This document shows, in pieces, positions 29,921-38,394 of a stretch of DNA of 64,000 nt. Location: contig NZ_VOMB01000027.1 in NCBI RefSeq assembly GCF_019050325.1, positions 248,001 to 312,000 on the forward strand. The letters run 5' to 3'. The position numbers were made by a program, and so were the translations under genes. Position 1 is the stretch's first letter. Each line of letters starts with the position of its first letter. Origin of the DNA: [Mycobacterium] fortunisiensis. GTDB lineage: Bacteria; Actinomycetota; Actinomycetes; Mycobacteriales; Mycobacteriaceae. The notes beneath the pieces were generated by a model. The model saw nothing but the letters and a program-made list of their open reading frames with translations, ran no database searches and was not told the DNA's origin.

Positions 29921-30820
29921 TCAGAGCGCCCGCAGGTTCGGGATGGCCTGGCGCGCTCCGAACCTCGGATTGTGCGCCAGCCCACTGGCTTCCAACAGCC
30001 GCACTGCGCGCTGGCGGTGCGGGCGCAGCGGCTCGAGCAGTTCCAGCATGGCGTCGTCGTCGATGGGGTGACCGAGCAGGCTGCGGCCGACCACCGTGGA
30101 CAGGTGGTAATCCCCCACCGAGAGGGCGTCGGCGTCGCCGTAGGCACGTTGCACGGTTTCGGCCACCGTCCACGCGCCGACGCCGGGCAGCGACTGCAAT
30201 CCCGTCACGGCACGTTCTGCGGTGAGCCGCTCGAGAGCGTCCGCCCGCTGTGCACACGCGACGATGGTGCGGGCCCGGCCCGGATCCACGTTGGCCCGGT
30301 GGAATTCCCACGACGGGATACGGCGCCACGCCTCGGCGGTGGGCGCCACCCGCAGGCCGGCCGGCGCCGGTCCGGGCGCCGGGGCGCCATAGGCGGTGAC
30401 CAACCGCCGCCAGGCCCGCCAGGCATCCATCCCGGAGACCCGCTGTTCGAGGATTGCCGGCACGAGCGCCTCCAGCACCCGGCCGCTGCGGCCGAGGCGC
30501 AGGTGCGGTACCCGACGGTGGGCCTCGGCAATCGTCGGTTCCACGGGGTGAAAGTCGGAAGAATCGTCTTCGGCGCCCACCAGTGCTGCGAAGCCGTCGA
30601 GGAACTCCGCAGCGCCGGGACCCCACGCCTCGCAGTCCACGACGTGGGGCCCAGATTTACTGATCCGGGCGGTCACCGGACCGCCGGTGGTCACGCTGGT
30701 GCGCCAGATCGCCCCGTCGACGGCCACGCGATGGCAGGGATCGCCGCCGCCGCGCCGGAACGGGGCCAGCGTCAGGTCCGGGCTGGCCGGACCGTCGAAC
30801 ACGACGCTGGTGGAGGGCAC
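29921..30820 (-). CDS. AlkA-like DNA-3-methyladenine glycosylase
   Basis: The 299-residue protein has an N-terminal beta domain and a helix-hairpin-helix glycosylase domain (LQSLPGVGAWT near 215) followed by the catalytic Asp in LSVGDYHLS (near 240). It removes alkylated bases from DNA. It matches M. tuberculosis Rv0142 in kind and neighbourhood. The start is GTG 30820. It lies 10 bases after the DUF427 stop and is probably co-transcribed. Confidence 0.8.
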   Translation of the reverse strand: MPSTSVVFDGPASPDLTLAPFRRGGGDPCHRVAVDGAIWRTSVTTGGPVTARISKSGPHVVDCEAWGPGAAEFLDGFAALVGAEDDSSDFHPVEPTIAEAHRRVPHLRLGRSGRVLEALVPAILEQRVSGMDAWRAWRRLVTAYGAPAPGPAPAGLRVAPTAEAWRRIPSWEFHRANVDPGRARTIVACAQRADALERLTAERAVTGLQSLPGVGAWTVAETVQRAYGDADALSVGDYHLSTVVGRSLLGHPIDDDAMLELLEPLRPHRQRAVRLLEASGLAHNPRFGARQAIPNLRAL

Positions 30821-30829
30821 CGCACCAGG

Positions 30830-31186
30830 CTAGGCCAGGACGATGTCGGCCTTGTCCGGGTAGAACGCCAGATGTCCGGCGATCGCGGCGACCGCCGGAT
30901 AGGGCTGTTCATAGGTCCAGATCGCGTCGTCGAGCCCGCCGACGTGGTAGTAGTTCGCTTCACCCTTGTACGGGCAGTAGGTCGTGGTGTCGCTGCGGGT
31001 GAGGGCGGCCGTGACGTCGGAGCGTGGGATGTACTGGACGGCCGGGTAGGTCGACTCCTGCAGCGTGAGGGCCCGGTCGGTTTCGGCCACCACCTCGCCA
31101 TTGACCCGCACGGTGACGTGGCTGCCGGTGGGCGTCACGGTGATCGGGTGTGCGGCGGTGGGCTGCAGCACTGGGCGTTCGGTCAT
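30830..31186 (-). CDS. DUF427 single-domain protein
   Basis: The 118-residue protein is one DUF427 domain, with V.VNGEVVAET and the signature TYCPYKGEANYY (about 82-93). The biochemical role of DUF427 is not known. A two-domain relative is at 44927. It is first of two genes with the glycosylase. Confidence 0.85.
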   Translation of the reverse strand: MTERPVLQPTAAHPITVTPTGSHVTVRVNGEVVAETDRALTLQESTYPAVQYIPRSDVTAALTRSDTTTYCPYKGEANYYHVGGLDDAIWTYEQPYPAVAAIAGHLAFYPDKADIVLA

Positions 31187-31239
31187 AGCTCATTCAACAC
31201 CTCTGGTCGAGCTGTTCTTCCGGCGAATACGATCGGACG

Positions 31240-31695
31240 ATGACTGCTCCCCTGAAAGCCACCGTGTCCATCGCTGCCGACCCGGCGGCGGTGTATGCGC
31301 TGATCACCGACCTGTCCACGCTGGCCTCGCTGGCCGAAGAGGCACACGCGATGGAGTGGCAGAAAGGCAATTCCGCCACCCCCGGTTCAGTTTTCAAGGG
31401 GCACAACCGCAACGGCTCCAAGACCTGGAGCACCGTCTGCACCGTCACCGACGCCGAGCCCGGCAAGACGTTCGCCTTCGACGTGAAGTCCCTGGTGTTC
31501 CCCGTCGCGCACTGGCGCTACGACATCGTCCCGGCCGAGGGTGGTTGCACCGTGACCGAGTCCACCTGGGACCGGCGCGCGGGCTGGTTCAAGAAGGTCG
31601 CCGGCCTGGCCACCGGGGTCTCCGACCGTGACAGCGCCAACGCCGAGCACATCAGGTTGACCCTGCAGCGCCTGAAGGAGCGGGCCGAAGGGTGA
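31240..31695 (+). CDS. SRPBCC/polyketide-cyclase fold protein
   Basis: The 151-residue protein has the START-like pattern: V-IAADPAAVYALITDL at the N terminus, a central FKGHNRNGSKTW and the C-terminal helix (about 120-145). Such proteins bind hydrophobic ligands. No catalytic residues can be assigned. It is divergent from the DUF427 gene (53-base gap). Confidence 0.8.
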   Translation: MTAPLKATVSIAADPAAVYALITDLSTLASLAEEAHAMEWQKGNSATPGSVFKGHNRNGSKTWSTVCTVTDAEPGKTFAFDVKSLVFPVAHWRYDIVPAEGGCTVTESTWDRRAGWFKKVAGLATGVSDRDSANAEHIRLTLQRLKERAEG

Positions 31696-31760
31696 TACCC
31701 ACCGGTCAGGTCGGTGGTTCGTAGTGCTCGGCGAGCCGGGGCTGGTCGTCGCGTCCGGAT

Positions 31761-33188
31761 CTAGTGCGGTTTGCCGGTGACGATGTCGGCGAGGCGGGCG
31801 ATCGGCGAGGTCCGCCGGCGCCCGCCGGCCTCGTGCCGGTCAGCGGCCTGGTAAGCGGCATACAGGCTGCGCACCCCCAGCCAGCGCAGCGGCTCGGGTT
31901 CCCAGTTGCGCGTCCGGTGCCCGACCCACGGCAACCCGGTGATCGCGGTGTCACGTCCCAATGCCAGATCGGCCAGGGTGCGCCCGGCCAGGTTCGTCGC
32001 GGTCACGCCGTGGCCGACGTAGCCGCCGGCCCAACCCAGTCCGCTGGCCCGGTCCAAAACCACACCGGCCTGCCAGTCGCGGGGCACCGCCAAGACTCCG
32101 CACCAGCCATGGGCGATCGGCACGCCGCGCACCTGCGGCAGGATCGAATGCAGTACGTCGGTGAGCCGCTGGATGGTCCGGGTCGGAACCTGCCCGTCGA
32201 CGTCGGTGCGTGACCCGTACCGGTAGGGGACGCTGCGTCCGCCGATCGCGATGCGGTCGTCGGTGGTGCGCTGCGCATAGAAGAATCCGTGTGCACTGTC
32301 CCCCACGGTTTCACAACCCCGCCAACCGATTTCGTCCCACAGCGGAGCGGAGATCGGCGCAGTCGCGATCATCGAGCTGTTCATCGGTAACCAGGTCCGG
32401 CGCAAGCCGGGCAGTGCCGGGGTAAAGCCCTCGGTGGCCCGCAACACCAGCGGCGCACGCACCGTGCCCCGCTCGGTGACGGCACGTGCCGCCGATGAGC
32501 GCTCGCGCGAAGAGGAGACAGCACCGGCGATCTCGGTGACGGGGGTCTCCTCGTGAATCGTCACGCCGTGGCGTTCGACGGCATCGGCCAGGCCGCGGGC
32601 CAGCCGAGCCGGCTGAATCCGTGCGCAATGCGGGTTGTGGTAGGCCGCGATGACCCCGTCGAATCGAATCCGCTCGGCGGCTTGCTCTTTCGTGAGTTCA
32701 GTGACCTCGACGCCCCATGAGCGCTCCTGCGCGAGCGCGTCGGTGAGCCGGGCCGCCTGAGCGGGATTGCGGGCGATCTCCAGGGTGCCGCCCTTGACGG
32801 CGCCGGCGTCGATGCCTTCGCGGCCTGCCACGGCGATCACCTCGTCGACGGCGGCATTGAGCGCGCGTTGCCAGGCCAGCACCCCGTCGCGGCCGTGCCG
32901 CGTCGCCATCCGGTGCCGGTCGCCGGGGGCCAGGCCGGACAGCCAGCCGCCGTTGCGGCCGGAGGCTCCGAAACCGGCGAAGCGCGACTCCAGCACGGTG
33001 ATCCGCAACGACGGGTCGGCCTGCTTGAGGTAGTAGGCGGTCCAGAGTCCGGTGTATCCGGCGCCGACGATGCACACGTCGGCGTCCCGGTCCCCCGGCA
33101 GGGCCGGCCGAGGGGCCGGCAATTCGTCGAACCAGTGCGAAACCTGACCGTTGACCGTGGCGGGCATCGCTGGATTGTGCCGGACCAT
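31761..33188 (-). CDS. FAD-dependent amine oxidase-type protein (DadA/PuuB-like)
   Basis: The 475-residue oxidoreductase has an N-terminal FAD fold (CIVGAGYTGLWTAYYL, about 29-44), GASGRNGGWLSG as in gamma-glutamylputrescine oxidases, and a C-terminal GYVGHGVTATNLAGRTLADL. It probably oxidises an amine or amino acid. The substrate is unknown. ATG 33188 has AAAGAAG immediately upstream. ATG 33203 and TTG 33245 are alternatives. A palindrome shared with 44519-44541 lies just upstream. Confidence 0.75.
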   Translation of the reverse strand: MVRHNPAMPATVNGQVSHWFDELPAPRPALPGDRDADVCIVGAGYTGLWTAYYLKQADPSLRITVLESRFAGFGASGRNGGWLSGLAPGDRHRMATRHGRDGVLAWQRALNAAVDEVIAVAGREGIDAGAVKGGTLEIARNPAQAARLTDALAQERSWGVEVTELTKEQAAERIRFDGVIAAYHNPHCARIQPARLARGLADAVERHGVTIHEETPVTEIAGAVSSSRERSSAARAVTERGTVRAPLVLRATEGFTPALPGLRRTWLPMNSSMIATAPISAPLWDEIGWRGCETVGDSAHGFFYAQRTTDDRIAIGGRSVPYRYGSRTDVDGQVPTRTIQRLTDVLHSILPQVRGVPIAHGWCGVLAVPRDWQAGVVLDRASGLGWAGGYVGHGVTATNLAGRTLADLALGRDTAITGLPWVGHRTRNWEPEPLRWLGVRSLYAAYQAADRHEAGGRRRTSPIARLADIVTGKPH

Positions 33189-33209
33189 ACTTCTTTCTGC
33201 CATGCGCCG

Positions 33210-33233
33210 ATCAATTTCTGCCAGTGGAAATTG
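33210..33233. promoter_or_regulatory. palindrome CAATTTC/GAAATTG, first copy
   Basis: CAATTTC (33212-33218) and GAAATTG (33227-33233) flank TGCCAGTG. Nearly the same 23 bases recur at 44519-44541. It lies between the FAD oxidase gene (minus) and a small secreted protein (plus). Confidence 0.5.
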
Positions 33234-33285
33234 TTGCTCTGACAAGCCGGTTCAGACAGACATAGGACAACACAGGAGGCAGGAA

Positions 33286-33504
33286 ATGAAGAAGTTCGGA
33301 TTCGCCGTCATCGCCGCCAGCGGACTGAGCGCAGCCGTTCTGGGCCTGGCCGGAACAGCCCAGGCCGCCGGCCCCGTGCAGGCCCCCGCGCCCAGCGTCG
33401 TCACCGTGTCCTCGGGTGTGGACCACCTGGATTGGCTGGATCAGATCCACCCCAAGCCGATGGTGCCCAAGGTCGACACCACAGTGCGCCACAGCGGGCG
33501 CTGA
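33286..33504 (+). CDS. small secreted protein (72 aa)
   Basis: The product has a clear signal peptide (MKKFGFAVIAASGLSA through GTAQA, about 1-27) and a 45-residue mature part rich in Pro and Val, with a single WLDQIHPKP segment and no Cys. AGGAGG lies 9 bases before ATG 33286. It resembles other tiny exported mycobacterial proteins, but I know no function. A strong terminator follows. Confidence 0.8.
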   Translation: MKKFGFAVIAASGLSAAVLGLAGTAQAAGPVQAPAPSVVTVSSGVDHLDWLDQIHPKPMVPKVDTTVRHSGR

Positions 33505-33515
33505 CACCGGACGAC

Positions 33516-33557
33516 AAAGTGGGGCAGCGTGCAAAACGTTGCCCCACTTTACTTTTC
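33516..33557 (+). terminator. terminator between small secreted protein and methyltransferase
   Basis: AAAGTGGGGCA pairs exactly with TGCCCCACTTT (11 bp, extended by GCG/CGT partly), followed by ACTTTTC. It is between convergent genes and may serve both. Confidence 0.8.
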
Positions 33558-33567
33558 GATTCAGTAC

Positions 33568-34386
33568 TCAAAATGCGTAGCGGTGATACTGCGCCATGTA
33601 GCGCAGCACCGGGACCGGCTTCATGACGGCCAGCATCAGCCGGTAGTACCAGGCCAGGGTGTTGAACACCGGATCGTCGAACGGTGAGCTCCAGGCCAGC
33701 AGCCGGGTGCCCGGCACCGCCCGCAGGATGTCCTCGGGTTTGTTGATGGCCCAGTGCAGTTTGGCACCGGAGCGTCGCACCACCGTGTTGCTCCACTGCG
33801 ATTTGATGCCGAGGGTGTTGAACGCGTCGAATTGCAGCTCCCCCGACGGGAAGCCGTCCACGATGCGGCGCAGGAGGGCGACCCCGTCGGGTTCGGTGAG
33901 GTACATCGTGAGGCCTTCGCCGAGCATCAGTGTCGGCCGGTCGGAGGGGATGTCGTGCAGCCAGGCCGGGTCGGTGACCGAGGCTGCCACCACGTGATAG
34001 TGCTCGGCCGGCGGATACAACTGCTCGCGCAGCTGCGCGACGTCGGGATAGTCGATGTCGTACCACTCGACTCCCGGTCCCGGCTGCAGCCGGAAGAAGC
34101 GGCCATCCAGTCCGCAGCCGAGGTGCAGCACGACGGCCTCGGGGTGCACGGCCAGAAACTGGCGGGTCCATCGGTCGAAGTGGGCGCTGCGGGTGGTCAC
34201 CGACGGTGAGTTCGCCTCGGTGATCGATGTGCGGCTCCAGTCGTAGTCGATCCGGTCGGCGATCTCTTTGGCCAGTTGGTCACCCAGGATCGGATGCGGC
34301 ATCCCGGCGTCGAGGGCCTTGGCGTAGAACGTCGCCAGCATCGTCTGCGGGGCGCCGGACAGGTCGACTTTCAGCTTGTCGGTCAT
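33568..34386 (-). CDS. SAM-dependent O-methyltransferase (LCM/TIGR00027 family)
   Basis: The 272-residue protein has the leucine carboxyl methyltransferase-like pattern common in mycobacteria: TRSAHFDRW, VVLHLGCGLDGRFFRL (the SAM loop, near 82-97) and EWYDIDYPDV. Substrates of this large mycobacterial family are mostly unknown. ATG 34386 (MTDKLKVDL) was chosen over ATG 34434. It is 63 bases after the SDR gene on the same strand. Confidence 0.85.
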   Translation of the reverse strand: MTDKLKVDLSGAPQTMLATFYAKALDAGMPHPILGDQLAKEIADRIDYDWSRTSITEANSPSVTTRSAHFDRWTRQFLAVHPEAVVLHLGCGLDGRFFRLQPGPGVEWYDIDYPDVAQLREQLYPPAEHYHVVAASVTDPAWLHDIPSDRPTLMLGEGLTMYLTEPDGVALLRRIVDGFPSGELQFDAFNTLGIKSQWSNTVVRRSGAKLHWAINKPEDILRAVPGTRLLAWSSPFDDPVFNTLAWYYRLMLAVMKPVPVLRYMAQYHRYAF

Positions 34387-34449
34387 ATCCGCCAGGCTAG
34401 GCTGCAATACGCTTGCCGCCCAGTGGCTTAACACCTTTCGGCGTGGTGT

Positions 34450-35466
34450 TCAGCGGCTCTTCTGCGCGCGCTTGGCCGCCCGCAGGCCCACCCAGAACTT
34501 CGCGGCTTCGGCAATTGATTCCTCGACCGGCCTTGGCTGCCAACCGAGTTCGCGGACTGCCTTGGAGTGGTCGAGCTCAGCTTCGGCCCGCATGAGCCGC
34601 AGCGATTCCAGCGACAGGCGTTCGTCGGTGCCGCGCAGCTTGCCTTTGATGGTGCCCGCGGCAGCCAGAAGGTAGGAGACCGGCAGCGGGATCGAACGCT
34701 GTGGCGGGGCGACGCCGGCGGCCTCGGCGGCAAGCCGCGCCACCTCGGCGTTGCTGATCATCTTCTCCGAGATCAGGTACCGCTCACCGGGGGTGCCCCG
34801 GTCGGCGGCCAACAACATCGCGCGGGCCGCGTCGTCGATGCCCACGGCCTCCAGGTCGATACCGCTCATCACGAACGGCAGCTTGCCGAATGCCGCACCG
34901 GCGATGATGGCCCCGTGCGGGGTCCGGCCCCAGTCACCGCTGCCGTAGGTGGTGGACACGCACATCGCGACGGCGGGCAGGCCGCGCTCCCGCGCGTAGT
35001 GGAGCACCAGATCTTCGGCCTGTATCCGTGAGCGCACGTAGGGTGTCACCTTCGATGCGTCGGCGATGTCGGCCTCGGTGGACCGTTTGCCGCGCTTGCG
35101 CCCGACGGTGACATAGCTGCTGGTGTAGACGAACTTGCGCAGGCCGTCGACCTGGGCGGCCACCTCGAGCACGTTGCGGGTGCCCTCGACGTTGGTGCGG
35201 AACAGCGGCGCCGGGTCGCGCAGCCAGCCGCGGGCGTCGACGACGCAGTGGTAGACGACATCGCATCCGGTCATCGCCGTGCGCAGGGCTTCGGTGTCGA
35301 AGACATCGCCCTCGAATCGCGTGACCTCGAGGTCGTCGATCCCGATCGTGTTGGCGTTCGGCCGCACCATGGCCCGAATCTCGGATCCGTCACCTGCGGC
35401 GACGAGTTGCCGCAGCACATGCGAGCCCAGGAACCCGTTGGCGCCGATGACCAGCTTGGCGCTCAC
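34450..35466 (-). CDS. NAD-dependent epimerase/3-beta-HSD-like SDR (Rv0139 type)
   Basis: The 338-residue extended SDR has the cofactor motif VIGANGFLGSHVLR (residues 6-19) and Ser/Tyr catalytic elements in VYTSSYVTVG and TPYVRSRIQAE. The second lacks the strict YxxxK spacing, so activity should be checked. It starts at GTG 35466, overlapping the NTF2-like stop by four bases. The pair matches Rv0138-Rv0139 in M. tuberculosis. Confidence 0.8.
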   Translation of the reverse strand: MSAKLVIGANGFLGSHVLRQLVAAGDGSEIRAMVRPNANTIGIDDLEVTRFEGDVFDTEALRTAMTGCDVVYHCVVDARGWLRDPAPLFRTNVEGTRNVLEVAAQVDGLRKFVYTSSYVTVGRKRGKRSTEADIADASKVTPYVRSRIQAEDLVLHYARERGLPAVAMCVSTTYGSGDWGRTPHGAIIAGAAFGKLPFVMSGIDLEAVGIDDAARAMLLAADRGTPGERYLISEKMISNAEVARLAAEAAGVAPPQRSIPLPVSYLLAAAGTIKGKLRGTDERLSLESLRLMRAEAELDHSKAVRELGWQPRPVEESIAEAAKFWVGLRAAKRAQKSR

Positions 35467-35969
35467 TTGCCGCCCCCGAATTTCTTCAACCACGCCTCGG
35501 CTTCCTCGGTCAGGGTGCCGAGCTCGGCGGCCTTGCGGCACCACTTGCGGGCCGCGGAGGCGAATCGCAGCGGGTTGTAGACGTCTTCCTGACGGCACCA
35601 GAGGCCGTCGCCGGCGTAGGTGAGGATCGAGATGTTGGAGGCGCTGATGATGGTGCCGTCACCCGGATCGCGCATCGGGTTGTCGAGTTCGCAGATGATG
35701 CGACCGGTCGGCTCGTCGATCACCGACCACAGTGACGGGAATGCGGTCATGTAGCTGCCCGGGAAGGTGGTCATTGTCTGCCAGATCCACGGCCGCACCT
35801 GCTCGCGGCCCTTCATCGTGCCCACGGCGTGCTCGATGTAGTCGACGTCGACGGTGTAGTGGTCGGCCCAGATGTCCCAGTTCTTCGTCTGGGCAGCCCG
35901 GTCCACGGTCTGCTCGAAGGTTTCGAAGGCGGCGGCGAGTTCCTCGCGGCTGAAAGACCTGCTCGTCAC
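35463..35969 (-). CDS. NTF2/SnoaL-like protein (Rv0138 type)
   Basis: The 168-residue protein has an NTF2-like fold with WADHYTVDVDYIEHAVGTMKGRE near 35-57, the pattern of SnoaL/steroid-isomerase relatives. It starts at GTG 35969. A palindrome matching the KstR box lies 9 bases upstream, so the mRNA may be leaderless and steroid-regulated. It is the first gene of the SDR operon. Confidence 0.8.
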   Translation of the reverse strand: MTSRSFSREELAAAFETFEQTVDRAAQTKNWDIWADHYTVDVDYIEHAVGTMKGREQVRPWIWQTMTTFPGSYMTAFPSLWSVIDEPTGRIICELDNPMRDPGDGTIISASNISILTYAGDGLWCRQEDVYNPLRFASAARKWCRKAAELGTLTEEAEAWLKKFGGGK

Positions 35970-35977
35970 CCCAAAAC

Positions 35978-35991
35978 TAGAACACGTTCTA
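35978..35991. promoter_or_regulatory. KstR-type operator
   Basis: TAGAACACGTTCTA fits the known KstR consensus (TAGAAC, two bases, GTTCTA) exactly. KstR represses cholesterol-catabolism genes in mycobacteria. The box overlaps a possible -10 (TAGTTT, 35980-35975) of the NTF2-SDR operon. Confidence 0.7.
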
Positions 35992-36011
35992 CCAACGTTT
36001 GTCGAGACCTG

Positions 36012-36416
36012 TCACTGCACGGCCGACACCGGTCGGGCGCCCAGCGGGGCCTGCAGTGCCACCTCGGCGGTGCCGGCTACGGCGAGGGCGATACACATGC
36101 GGCCGACGGACTCCGGCGGCGTTCCGCCGCGCAATTCGATCGTCACCGTATCGGGAGTTTCCCGGGTGATCAGGTGCACGCCGAAACAGTCCGGGGTCCC
36201 CGCGGTGAAGTTGACGAACAGGCCATCCCCGTCGCGGCTGAAGGATTCGATCCGGGTCTGGTGCGGGTCGACGATCGCCGGGTTGTCGACGAAGACGGTC
36301 CGCGTCGGATCGAGCGGCACCTCCGGCACCGCGATGGGATTCGGTTCGGCCACCGCGTCGGGGCAGCCGGCCAGCAGGAGTAGCCCGGCGGCGGCTGCGG
36401 ACAAGACGACACGCAT
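36012..36416 (-). CDS. small lipoprotein
   Basis: The 134-residue protein has a signal peptide with lipobox LLAGC (Cys at about residue 18), so it should be lipid-anchored. The mature part has paired Cys (DCFGVHL and GRMCIAL) that may form a disulfide. There are no recognised domains. It starts at ATG 36416 and is divergent from msrA (35 bases). Confidence 0.75.
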   Translation of the reverse strand: MRVVLSAAAAGLLLLAGCPDAVAEPNPIAVPEVPLDPTRTVFVDNPAIVDPHQTRIESFSRDGDGLFVNFTAGTPDCFGVHLITRETPDTVTIELRGGTPPESVGRMCIALAVAGTAEVALQAPLGARPVSAVQ

Positions 36417-36451
36417 GACCCCCACGGTAACCGCGGAGCACAATGGGGTGC

Positions 36452-36967
36452 ATGGGTAATTCTTCGACAGCGATCCTGGCGGGCGGCTGCTTCTGGGGCA
36501 TGCAGGATCTGATCCGCAAGCAGCCCGGTGTGGTGTCCACCCGGGTGGGCTACACCGGCGGCCGCAACGACCATCCGACGTACCGCAACCATCCCGGCCA
36601 CGCGGAAGCCGTCGAGATCGTCTACGACCCGACGAAGACCGATTACCGGGCACTGCTGGAGTTCTTCTTCCAGATCCACGATCCGTCGACCAAGGACCGG
36701 CAGGGCAACGATGTCGGGACCAGCTACCGGTCGGCGATCTTCTACCTCGACGACGAGCAGAAGCGGATCGCGCTGGACACCATCGCCGATGTCGACGCCT
36801 CCGGGCTGTGGCCGGGCAAGGTGGTCACCGAGGTGACGCCTGCCGTCGATTTTTGGGAGGCCGAGCCCGAGCACCAGGACTACCTGGTGCACTACCCGAA
36901 CGGGTACACCTGCCACTTCCCGCGGCCGGGCTGGAAGCTGCCCAAGCGGCAGACCGCCAACCAGTAG
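36452..36967 (+). CDS. msrA: peptide methionine sulfoxide reductase A
   Basis: The 171-residue enzyme reduces methionine-S-sulfoxide. The active site GGCFWG is at residues 10-15. Also present are RVGYTGG, HAEAVEI and GTSYRSAIFY. It matches Rv0137c in M. tuberculosis, also beside cyp138. ATG 36452 was chosen over ATG 36443. It converges on the P450 gene (7-base gap). Confidence 0.96.
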   Translation: MGNSSTAILAGGCFWGMQDLIRKQPGVVSTRVGYTGGRNDHPTYRNHPGHAEAVEIVYDPTKTDYRALLEFFFQIHDPSTKDRQGNDVGTSYRSAIFYLDDEQKRIALDTIADVDASGLWPGKVVTEVTPAVDFWEAEPEHQDYLVHYPNGYTCHFPRPGWKLPKRQTANQ

Positions 36968-36974
36968 TAGCGGC

Positions 36975-38303
36975 TCAGGCGCCCAGCGGGGTGGCTCGGC
37001 GCCGCACCACGATGCGCCCGCCGGACTTCGGCGTATAGGCGACGCCGCGGGAGTGCACCTTCTCGCCGGGCGCGGTGGTGGTTTCGATGACGAAGTGGCG
37101 CAGCACTGTTCGCAGTACCACGTCCATTTCCACGTTGGCGAACACCGCACCGACGCAGCGCCGGGTGCCGCCCCCGTAGGGCAGCCAACCCAGGCCGGGT
37201 CGGGTGCCGACGAAGCGCTGCGGGTCGAACCGTTGCGGATCGGGGAAGTCATTCGCCCCCTCCTGGATTTGCGAGATCGCCACGATGACGGAGTGACCTT
37301 GCGGAATCTCCCACTCCCCCAGCCGGATTGACGGCGCATACACGTGGCGGCCGGCGAAGTCGATGACGGTGCGGTTGCGTTGCACCTCCAGGATCGTGGC
37401 CTGCCGGTATTCGTTGTCGTCGGTGGCCGCCTCGGCCACCAGCTCGGCCAGCACCCGCGGATGGCGGCTGATCCGCTCGAAGACCCAACCCAGGGTCGAG
37501 GCCGTGGTCTCGTGCCCGGCAGCCAGCAAGGTCAGCAGCTCGTCACCGATGTCCTTGCGGGACATCGCCGATCCGTCTTCGTAGGTGCTGCGCAACAGCA
37601 GCGCCAGAATGTCGTCGCGCTGGTCGAAGTCCGGGTCGGCCTCCACCCGGTCGATGAGCCGGTCGATGACGGCGTCGTAGCGGCGGCGGTAGGTGGCCAA
37701 CCGTCCCCATGGACTGAACCGGCCGTAGGTCCGGGCCGGGGTGGGCACCACCACCAGCCGCGATCCCAGGGTGACCCAGGGCGGGATGATGCGGCGGAGC
37801 TCGTCGAGTTGTTCGCCGTCGGCGCCGAACACCGCGCGCAGGATCGCGTTGAGGGTGATGCGCATCATCGGTTCGAGCGTCTTGAACTCCTGACCTTCCG
37901 GCCAGTTCGCGGTTTCGCGCAGGGCTTCCTCTTCGAAGATCGCCTCGTAGTTCTTGATGCTCTTGCCATGAAACGGCGGGGTGAGCAGCTTGCGGCGGCG
38001 CCGGTGGTCGGTGCCGTCGAGGGCGAACACCGAGCCGGATCCGAGGATCCGGCTCAGGTTGGGCTGAATGTTGCCGACGTCGTCGGTGTTGGCGGCGAAC
38101 AGCTGCTTGGCCAACTGGGCGTCGGCGACCATCACGGTGGGTCCGAAGATCGGGAGTTTGAGGCTGAACACGTCGCCCTGGCGGCGGGCGATCTGCTTGA
38201 CCACCCAGCGCCTGGCCAGCGCGAAACCAATGGCCTGCAGCGGCTGCGGCACCCGGGCAGGCGGCGGAACCCTGGTCTTCTCGGTAGCGACGAGGTCGGT
38301 CAT
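36975..38303 (-). CDS. cytochrome P450, CYP138-like
   Basis: The 442-residue P450 has the I-helix AAGHETTAS, the ExxR helix EVQR and the haem loop YGGGTRRCVGA with the Cys ligand. Position between a TetR gene and msrA matches cyp138 (Rv0136) of M. tuberculosis. Substrate unknown. Divergent from the TetR gene at 38395 across a 91-base region with two operators. Confidence 0.88.
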   Translation of the reverse strand: MTDLVATEKTRVPPPARVPQPLQAIGFALARRWVVKQIARRQGDVFSLKLPIFGPTVMVADAQLAKQLFAANTDDVGNIQPNLSRILGSGSVFALDGTDHRRRRKLLTPPFHGKSIKNYEAIFEEEALRETANWPEGQEFKTLEPMMRITLNAILRAVFGADGEQLDELRRIIPPWVTLGSRLVVVPTPARTYGRFSPWGRLATYRRRYDAVIDRLIDRVEADPDFDQRDDILALLLRSTYEDGSAMSRKDIGDELLTLLAAGHETTASTLGWVFERISRHPRVLAELVAEAATDDNEYRQATILEVQRNRTVIDFAGRHVYAPSIRLGEWEIPQGHSVIVAISQIQEGANDFPDPQRFDPQRFVGTRPGLGWLPYGGGTRRCVGAVFANVEMDVVLRTVLRHFVIETTTAPGEKVHSRGVAYTPKSGGRIVVRRRATPLGA

Positions 38304-38321
38304 ACCATCTCCAGCCAGTCT

Positions 38322-38370
38322 TGGTACCGCTCGGTACCAGCGTTGTGAGGTACGGTACTCCCAGGTACCA
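38322..38370. promoter_or_regulatory. paired TetR operators between P450 and TetR genes
   Basis: TGGTACC-GCTC-GGTACCA (38322-38339, perfect) and CGGTACT-CCCA-GGTACCA (38353-38370, imperfect) share a 7-4-7 layout. Their centres are 31 bases apart, close to three helical turns. They probably bind the TetR protein encoded at 38395. Confidence 0.65.
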
Positions 38371-38394
38371 GCTAGCGCAAGGGGGTCGGCTTCG

